Assembly: GCA_019278155.1 (NCBI GenBank)
Contig: JADMLC010000004.1
Coordinates: forward strand, 1 to 64,000
DNA from: Candidatus Kinetoplastidibacterium crithidiae
GTDB lineage: Bacteria; Pseudomonadota; Gammaproteobacteria; Burkholderiales; Burkholderiaceae_B
Length of the DNA: 64,000 bases
Reading direction: 5' to 3'
Each line of letters opens with the position of its first letter. Within the stretch, counting starts at the first letter, position 1. The notes under the pieces were generated by a model. That model did not search any database and was not told where the DNA came from. It saw nothing but the letters and a program-made list of their open reading frames with translations. Below are positions 58,570 to 64,000 of the stretch, piece after piece. The translations under genes were made by a program, and so were the position numbers.

Positions 58570-59097
58570 TTAACTAAGAACTTTTTTCTTTGGTGAAAGC
58601 ATCATAACCATTTGCCGTCCTTCTAGTCTTGGCATTGATTCTACAACAGCATAATCAGATAAATCGTTGCGTATTCTTTCTAAAACACGCATACCTAAAT
58701 CTTGATGTGCCATTTCTCTTCCACGAAAACGTAAAGAAACTTTAGCTTTATCTCCATCATCTAAAAATTTACGCAAATTTCTTAACTTAACATTATAATC
58801 ACCATCATCTGTAGACGGCCTAAATTTTACCTCTTTTACCTGAATTGTTTTTTGTTTTGATCTAGCTTCAGCTAACCTTTTTTGTTCTTTATACTTGAAT
58901 TTGCCATAATCCATCAATCTGCAAACAGGAGGGATAGCATTGGGAGCTATCTCAACCAAATCAACTTCATTCTCTTCAGACAAACGCAAAGCATCAGAAA
59001 TCTTCAATATTCCTAACTGTTCCCCTTCTATACCTATAAGACGCACTTCGGGAACACGAATTTCATTATTAATGCGACTAGTTTTTTCGGTAGCGAT
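58570..59097 (-). CDS. infC: Translation initiation factor IF-3 (AUC start)
   Basis: Binds the 30S subunit, blocks 50S joining and checks the start codon. The conserved N-terminus ([17 protein letters not shown]) lies upstream of the first GTG, and the only start that fits is ATC at 59097, with GAGGAG at 59106-59111 eight bases away. Non-canonical AUU/AUC starts are known for IF-3 and give autoregulation. [21 protein letters not shown] and [10 protein letters not shown] are signature. Length 175. It follows thrS by 25 bases; rpmI and rplT, which normally come next, are missing. Confidence 0.93.
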   Translation of the reverse strand: MATEKTSRINNEIRVPEVRLIGIEGEQLGILKISDALRLSEENEVDLVEIAPNAIPPVCRLMDYGKFKYKEQKRLAEARSKQKTIQVKEVKFRPSTDDGDYNVKLRNLRKFLDDGDKAKVSLRFRGREMAHQDLGMRVLERIRNDLSDYAVVESMPRLEGRQMVMMLSPKKKVLS

Positions 59098-59122
59098 ATT
59101 AACAACTCCTCAAAAATTAAAA

Positions 59123-61054
59123 TCAAATAGAGATATTATTATGCAATTTAATTTCATCTTTCAATTGTTTCACAAAATCATCATTATTCATCAGAATTGA
59201 ATGATTTGTTCCCAATTTACGAACTGAAATAGTTGCATTATTTTTCTCTTTCTCTCCAACAACTAAAACATATGGTATTTTTTGCAAACTATGCTCTCTA
59301 ATTTTACGATTGATTTTCTCATTTCGCAAATCAACAACAGCACGAAAACCTCTATTTTTAAGATCACTCATTACAAATTTAGCATATTCTTCAGATTGCT
59401 CAGAAACACAACAAATTACAACTTGTACAGGAGACAACCAAGTTGGCAAGGAGCCAGCATGATGTTCAATCAAAACCCCTATAAAACGTTCTATGGAACC
59501 CAGAATAGCCCTATGCAACATAACAGGAATAAGTCTTTTGTCAAATGAATCAACATACTCAGCATTCAGTCTAGCTGGCATAAAAAAATCCACCTGGATA
59601 GTACCACATTGCCAATTCCTTCCTATTGCATCCTTTAACATATACTCTATTTTAGGACCATAAAAAGCTCCATCACCTGGACTAATTTCAAAGTCACAAC
59701 CAAGTTCACTAAGACTATTCATCAAAGCCTTCTCGGCCAAATCCCAAACTTTCTCATCTCCAATTCTTTTTTTAGGACGAGTTGAAACCTTATATAAAAT
59801 ATTCTTAAATCCAAAGTCATTATATACTTTTTGTAATAATTTTGTAAAATCTATGCACTCATTTTGTAAGTCTTTTTCCGTACAAAATATATGTCCATCA
59901 TCCTGAGTAAAACCTCTCAATCTCATCAATCCATGTAAAGATCCAGAATATTCATTACGATGACACTGCCCAAATTCCCCATATCTAATTGGTAAGTCCT
60001 TGTATGATCTTAAACTAGAATTAAATATCTGTATGTGACCTGGACAATTCATTGGTTTCAAAGCATAATCTTTATTCTCTGAATGCGTTACAAACATATT
60101 CTCACTATAGTTATCTAAATGACCAGTTTTTTTCCAAAGAGAAATATCTAATATTTGCGGACTTTTTACTTCTTTATAACCATTTTCTAAATATACAGAT
60201 CTCATATATTTCTCAATTTCCTGCCATATAACCCAACCTTTAGGGTGCCAAAAAACCAATCCAGGAGCTTCTTCTTGAATATGAAATAAATCTAATTCCT
60301 TAGATATCCTTCTATGATCTCTTTTCTCTGCTTCCTGCAACATATTTAAATAATCATCTTGTTGCTGTTTAGTAAGCCAAGCTGTACCATATATTCTCTG
60401 CAACATTTCGTTTTTGCTATTGCCACGCCAGTAAGCACCTGATACTTTTAATAACTTAAAATGCTTCAAGAAACCATTCGATGGAACGTGAGGACCTCTA
60501 CATAAGTCAACAAAATTTCCTTCCCTATATAAAGTCAAAGTTTCATCTTTTGGTATTTGAGAAATTATTTCTACTTTATAGTCCTCACCCAATTGCTTGA
60601 ATAACTCTATTGCATGATCTCTACTACAACTCTCTCTAACTATAGGCTCATTTTTTAATGACAACTCGTGCATTTTTTGCTCTATTACAACCAATTCTTC
60701 TAAAGCAATAGGTTGTTTACAACTAATATCATAATAAAAACCATTATCTATAACAGGACCTATTGCTATTTTAGAATCAGGAAATAATTCTTTAATAGCA
60801 TATGCTAATAAATGCGCAGTAGAATGCCTAATTACATCTAATGCCTCTTTATCATTTATTGTTATAATTTTCAGAGTAACATTTTCAGAGATCAAAAAAT
60901 TCAAATCTACGAACTTAGAAATACCATTTTTATCGGTTATATAGGCAACTAGAGCTATACTACTATCCAAGCCAATATCTTTTATAACTTCTGAAATACT
61001 AATGCTGGTTTCATATCTAAATTGAGAAGCATTTGGCAAGGTGACTAAAATCAT
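59123..61054 (-). CDS. thrS: Threonyl-tRNA synthetase
   Basis: Class II synthetase charging tRNA-Thr. TGS domain at about 1-62 ([20 protein letters not shown]), editing domain with the zinc-binding-type [10 protein letters not shown] and ICRGPHVP-like LCRGPHVPS, core motifs including [10 protein letters not shown] and the catalytic-zinc Cys/His in [10 protein letters not shown], motif 3 [20 protein letters not shown] and a C-terminal anticodon domain. Length 643 (E. coli 642). The thrS-infC pair is preserved. Upstream, a 279-base leader with two hairpins separates it from tRNA-Val. Confidence 0.97.
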   Translation of the reverse strand: MILVTLPNASQFRYETSISISEVIKDIGLDSSIALVAYITDKNGISKFVDLNFLISENVTLKIITINDKEALDVIRHSTAHLLAYAIKELFPDSKIAIGPVIDNGFYYDISCKQPIALEELVVIEQKMHELSLKNEPIVRESCSRDHAIELFKQLGEDYKVEIISQIPKDETLTLYREGNFVDLCRGPHVPSNGFLKHFKLLKVSGAYWRGNSKNEMLQRIYGTAWLTKQQQDDYLNMLQEAEKRDHRRISKELDLFHIQEEAPGLVFWHPKGWVIWQEIEKYMRSVYLENGYKEVKSPQILDISLWKKTGHLDNYSENMFVTHSENKDYALKPMNCPGHIQIFNSSLRSYKDLPIRYGEFGQCHRNEYSGSLHGLMRLRGFTQDDGHIFCTEKDLQNECIDFTKLLQKVYNDFGFKNILYKVSTRPKKRIGDEKVWDLAEKALMNSLSELGCDFEISPGDGAFYGPKIEYMLKDAIGRNWQCGTIQVDFFMPARLNAEYVDSFDKRLIPVMLHRAILGSIERFIGVLIEHHAGSLPTWLSPVQVVICCVSEQSEEYAKFVMSDLKNRGFRAVVDLRNEKINRKIREHSLQKIPYVLVVGEKEKNNATISVRKLGTNHSILMNNDDFVKQLKDEIKLHNNISI

Positions 61055-61113
61055 TACTTAATATTCCCTAAATTGCAAATATTGAACATATATATAAAAT
61101 CAAACTAACATCA

Positions 61114-61242
61114 ATAAAATTTAATAGAAATTTTATGTTAATGATACTTAATGCCATTAATACTATAGAAACAATTAATTAAATTTTAAAAATTAGTTCT
61201 TTCACACAGGAAAATCATATCTAGAAACCTAGACTAGATATG
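61114..61242 (-). promoter_or_regulatory. Two perfect hairpins between tRNA-Val and thrS
   Basis: ATAAAATTT/AAATTTTAT (61114-61122 with 61128-61136, loop five) and CATATCTAG/CTAGATATG (61216-61224 with 61234-61242, loop nine) lie in the 279-base gap between tRNA-Val and thrS. The second may end tRNA-Val transcription; either could be a thrS leader operator like that of E. coli thrS, although neither loop looks like a threonine anticodon. Nothing else is seen in this gap. Confidence 0.35.
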
Positions 61243-61333
61243 CTGACAAAAACGGAAGCAGCATAATTTGTTCTGAAATTATCACAGAAACACAGAAATA
61301 AACTAATTATTAATTTACATTATTTTATTTATT

Positions 61334-61410
61334 TGGTAGGCGATATTGGAATCGAACCAACGACCTCTACGATGTCAACGTAGCGCTCTAACCATCTGAG
61401 CTAACCGCCT
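61334..61410 (-). tRNA. tRNA-Val(GAC)
   Basis: Minus-strand cloverleaf: acceptor AGGCGGT with ATCGCCT (one G-U), D-arm GCTC/GAGC, anticodon stem CTACG/CGTAG around TTGACAT giving anticodon GAC (GUC/GUU codons), T-stem GTTGG/CCAAT with loop TTCGATT (one G-U), and encoded CCA. It sits between trpF and thrS. Confidence 0.95.
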
Positions 61411-61484
61411 ATAGATTAGATATTCTAACTCTCCTTTAGAAAATCTGCAAATATAATCATAATTATTATGACGTAAATTTATAA

Positions 61485-62159
61485 TTATGTATTTATAGAA
61501 ACACAATTCTTGGTTCTTTCTATGACACTTAAAATATTAGACATTTTTTCTAGCGATTTAATTCCAGGAGAAATCTCAACACAACTACTAAAATCTAAAG
61601 CAAATGGATCTAAATATCTAATTATGTTTTCAACATTATTTTCATTCACTCCACCTGATACTATTACATGATGTTTTATAAAACTTCTACACAAAGGATG
61701 TAAAATATTATAATCAAAAGAAATACCACTACCACCATATCCTTCTGTATAACTATCAAACAACCAACCAGAAGCAGAAGAATATGACTTACATGCATGT
61801 TCCAGATCACTACTATTTTCTAAACCGGGAGACCCAACTCTAAATGCTTTTAAAAATTTTTGTTTAAACATAGAACAAAAATCTTCTGATTCATTACCAT
61901 GAAATTGTAAAAAATCTGGTGAAATCTTATCTTGGACAAGATTAATTTCTGATTTTGTAGCATTTACGAATAAAGCAACTACATCTACAAATGGAGGAAT
62001 TTCTTTCCTTATATTATTAGCTTGTTCTATAGATATGAATCTCTTGCTATTTTTATAAAAAACCAACCCTATAGCATCAACTCCAAGATTAATAGCAGAA
62101 ACAACATCTTCAACCCTAGTGAAACCACAAATCTTTACTCTAGTTCTTTTATGAATCAT
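61485..62159 (-). CDS. trpF: Phosphoribosylanthranilate isomerase
   Basis: Amadori isomerase of tryptophan synthesis, a (beta/alpha)8 barrel. RVKICGFTRVEDV carries the catalytic-acid Cys11. VDAIGLVFYKNSKRFIS, FLQFHGNESEDFC, LFDSYTEGYGGSGISFDY, VSGGVNENNV and FALDFSSCVEISPGIKS include the phosphate-binding and catalytic Asp regions. Length 224 is normal. It follows truA by 17 bases. In Bordetella-like genomes trpB and trpA follow; here a tRNA and thrS do, so other trp genes lie elsewhere or are lost. Confidence 0.94.
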   Translation of the reverse strand: MIHKRTRVKICGFTRVEDVVSAINLGVDAIGLVFYKNSKRFISIEQANNIRKEIPPFVDVVALFVNATKSEINLVQDKISPDFLQFHGNESEDFCSMFKQKFLKAFRVGSPGLENSSDLEHACKSYSSASGWLFDSYTEGYGGSGISFDYNILHPLCRSFIKHHVIVSGGVNENNVENIIRYLDPFALDFSSCVEISPGIKSLEKMSNILSVIERTKNCVSINT

Positions 62160-62176
62160 ATAATTTTCACTTTATT

Positions 62177-62977
62177 CTATAAAAATGGAAACATTACATT
62201 ACTTTTAGAAATATCAGTAGACAAATTAAAATAATCAGGGTAATCGACAGAAACCAAATATAACCCATTAGGAGAAAAAGTTGGAGCCGCAAAAGATCTA
62301 TTTTTAATTTCTAACAATTCTTTCATCCATTCTATACTTTTAATAGACCTACCTACTTCTATTAAAGCGCCTACTATATTACGAACCATATGATATAAAA
62401 AACTATTTGCTTCTATTGTAAAAATAACAAAAGAACCTTTCTTCTTTATATCAAAACGATATATCTCTCTAACCGATGTGTTAGACTGGCATCTAGATGC
62501 TCTAAAACTCGAAAAATCATGTATGCCAATTAGATAACTGGATGAATCAATCATTTTATCTATATTTAAATCATACATACACCATCCAACCAAATCATGA
62601 TATATAGATGGTCTAACACTACCGCAGTATAAAACATAAGTATATGTTCTAGATGTAGCACTAAATCTAGCATGAAAATCTGTTGTTACACTCTTAGCCC
62701 AATGTATCGAAATATTTTTTGGCAAAAAAGCATTCACTCCTCTTACCCATGAAATCATATTTCTTTCTAATTTAGTATCAAAATGAACGATTTGTGAAAT
62801 AGCATGAACGCCACGATCAGTACGACCAGCACTTATAGTCTTAATTTTTTCATCAACAGACGCAAATTTTGATATTGCACTTTCCAATATGTCTTGTATA
62901 GATTGACAATGAGGTTGTGATTGCCATCCATAAAAAAAAGAGCCATTATAAGACAAACCCAAAGCTATTCTATTCAT
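62177..62977 (-). CDS. truA: tRNA pseudouridine(38-40) synthase TruA
   Basis: Isomerises U38-40 in the anticodon arm. Catalytic Asp54 is in SAGRTDRGVHAISQIVHFD; FFYGWQSQP, RTYTYVLYCG and FLYHMVRNIVGALIEVGR are family motifs. Start ATG 62977 (MNRIALGLSYNG) matches the family. A longer frame reaches back into the asd terminator and is rejected. Length is 266 (E. coli 270). The asd-truA-trpF order is ancestral, with the fimV gene that usually separates asd and truA absent. Confidence 0.94.
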   Translation of the reverse strand: MNRIALGLSYNGSFFYGWQSQPHCQSIQDILESAISKFASVDEKIKTISAGRTDRGVHAISQIVHFDTKLERNMISWVRGVNAFLPKNISIHWAKSVTTDFHARFSATSRTYTYVLYCGSVRPSIYHDLVGWCMYDLNIDKMIDSSSYLIGIHDFSSFRASRCQSNTSVREIYRFDIKKKGSFVIFTIEANSFLYHMVRNIVGALIEVGRSIKSIEWMKELLEIKNRSFAAPTFSPNGLYLVSVDYPDYFNLSTDISKSNVMFPFL

Positions 62978-63022
62978 TACTAAAACAGTAAAACAACTAT
63001 ATTCATTTAATAACATAATAAA

Positions 63023-63055
63023 AAATTGAGGAGTGTACGATGCACTCCTCAATTT
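63023..63055 (-). terminator. Rho-independent terminator after asd
   Basis: AAATTGAGGAGTG (63023-63035) and CACTCCTCAATTT (63043-63055) form a perfect 13-bp stem with a seven-base loop, 20 bases after the asd stop, followed by a T-rich tract on the minus strand. It separates asd from truA. Confidence 0.88.
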
Positions 63056-63075
63056 ACAAAATCATAAATAAAATA

Positions 63076-64000
63076 CTAAGCTTGATCCAAAGCTATTCTA
63101 AGCATGCGACGCAAGGGTTCAGCTGCACCCCATAACAATTGATCCCCAACAGTAAACGCACTAAGATACTGAGGACCCATAGATAGTTTACGCAAACGCC
63201 CAACTGGTATATCTAATGTACCAGCAACTGCAATAGGAGTTAATTTCTTAACACTATCCTCTTTATTATTAGGTATTACCTTAGACCAGGAAGAACCACT
63301 ATCAATAATCTCTTCTATTTCTTTAATAGGAATATCCTTTTTTAATTTAATAGTAAGAGCCTGACTATGACATCTCATAGCGCCTATCCTCACACATATG
63401 CCATCCACATGTATTGAATCTTTGCTACTTTTTTCATTGCCTAAAATTTTATTGGTCTCAACTTCTGCTTTCCACTCTTCACGAGACATGCCATTACCAA
63501 GATCTTTATCAATCCATGGTATTAAACTACCTCCCAGAGGAACTCCAAAATGAGGACTAGGAAAATCAGAAGATTTTTGAATTTTTAGAACTTCTCTATC
63601 AATATCTAAAATAGCCGATGCTGTATCTTGTAAAAGCTTAGTCACTGAATAATTAATTATTCCAAATTGATTAAGCAATTCCCTCATATGTTGAGCTCCA
63701 CCACCAGAAGCTGCTTGATATGTCATAGATGAAACCCAATCTACAAGATTGTGCTTAAACAATCCAGCCAATCCCATTAACATACAACTAACAGTGCAAT
63801 TTCCACCTATAAAATCACGAATGCCTTTCCTTAAAGCATTATCAATAACTGAACGATTAACTGGATCCAGGACTATAATAGAATTATCCTCCATTCGTAA
63901 AGAACTAGCCGCATCTATCCATATGCCATCCCATCCACTTTGTCTAAGTTTTGTATGAATTTCTGTTGTATAATCACCACCTTGAGCAGTTAGAATAATA
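63076..64000 (-). CDS. asd: Aspartate-semialdehyde dehydrogenase (5' end outside window)
   Basis: Reduces aspartyl phosphate to aspartate semialdehyde, the entry to diaminopimelate, lysine, threonine and methionine synthesis. The frame is open to the right edge: codons before the internal ATG at 63894 continue [19 protein letters not shown] and [11 protein letters not shown], which belong to Asd, so that ATG is not the start. The catalytic Cys is in FVGGNCTVS-like [12 protein letters not shown], followed by [17 protein letters not shown] and [14 protein letters not shown]. About 307 of roughly 370 residues are visible. It ends at a strong terminator and supplies the substrate pathway for dapC/D/E. 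Confidence 0.95.
   Translation of the reverse strand, partial: IILTAQGGDYTTEIHTKLRQSGWDGIWIDAASSLRMEDNSIIVLDPVNRSVIDNALRKGIRDFIGGNCTVSCMLMGLAGLFKHNLVDWVSSMTYQAASGGGAQHMRELLNQFGIINYSVTKLLQDTASAILDIDREVLKIQKSSDFPSPHFGVPLGGSLIPWIDKDLGNGMSREEWKAEVETNKILGNEKSSKDSIHVDGICVRIGAMRCHSQALTIKLKKDIPIKEIEEIIDSGSSWSKVIPNNKEDSVKKLTPIAVAGTLDIPVGRLRKLSMGPQYLSAFTVGDQLLWGAAEPLRRMLRIALDQA

Noticed and set aside
63894..64000. The ATG at 63894 as the asd start.
   Set aside because: Upstream codons to the window edge encode conserved Asd sequence, so the gene is cut by the window instead.
1..64000. A novel defence, secretion or mobile system.
   Set aside because: Nearly every frame of size is a housekeeping family in a plausible context; no clustered unknown genes, repeats or integrase/transposase signatures were seen.

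Overview
The window reads as a stretch of a reduced, very AT-rich betaproteobacterial genome (about 30% G+C by eye, not computed). Gene families and local order (tig-clpP-clpX-lon, iscR-S-U-A-hscB-hscA-fdx, dapC-dapD-dapE-prmB, asd/truA/trpF, nusB-ribH-ribBA, a long-lid adk next to a kdsB remnant) resemble Alcaligenaceae such as Bordetella and Taylorella. Small spacers, relic genes and simplified operons suggest an obligate endosymbiont. The best fit I can name from memory is Candidatus Kinetoplastibacterium, the symbiont of trypanosomatids. That is inference and needs a database comparison. I saw no phage, insertion sequence, CRISPR array or defence system, and no obviously novel multi-gene system. 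What is unusual is decay and compaction: two relic genes, an HPr that has lost its phosphorylated histidine, overlapping divergent start codons, and broken ancestral operons.

Layout. 1-4.3 kb: kdsB relic, adk, murJ, rpsT, exonuclease III and tRNA-Ala(CGC). 4.3-8 kb: amn, gmk, rpoZ and pyrF. 8-13.3 kb: pgpA, thiL, nusB, ribH, ribBA and ftsY on the minus strand, then rsmD. 13.3-19 kb: ppiD, rlmD, a PolB-like exonuclease, nlpD and surE. 19-23.3 kb: plsY, tsaD, trxA, yigZ, tadA, queD and queE. 23.3-26.6 kb: yqeY relic, prfB with its programmed frameshift, and lysS. 26.6-34.5 kb: the complete isc operon, a small phosphatase and uvrB. 34.6-42.2 kb: an aromatic/aspartate aminotransferase, lon, clpX, clpP, tig and cspA. 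42.5-50.2 kb: tRNA-Leu(UAG), the dap cluster, prmB, uvrD and a fatty-acid desaturase. 50.4-57.2 kb: purN, ribF, ileS, lspA, coaBC and dut. 57.2-64 kb: HPr-like protein, gshB, infC, thrS, tRNA-Val(GAC), trpF, truA and a partial asd cut by the window edge.

Together the genes cover translation and RNA modification, Fe-S cluster assembly, protein quality control, nucleotide metabolism, DNA repair (uvrB, uvrD, exonuclease III, dut), envelope functions (murJ, lspA, nlpD, plsY, pgpA), and several biosynthetic branches a host could use: riboflavin/FAD (ribB, ribH, ribF), lysine/diaminopimelate (asd, dapC, dapD, dapE), coenzyme A (coaBC), pyrimidine and purine steps (pyrF, purN), one tryptophan step (trpF) and glutathione (gshB). 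Start codons were moved where homology or a ribosome binding site argued for it, and the reason is given in each entry.
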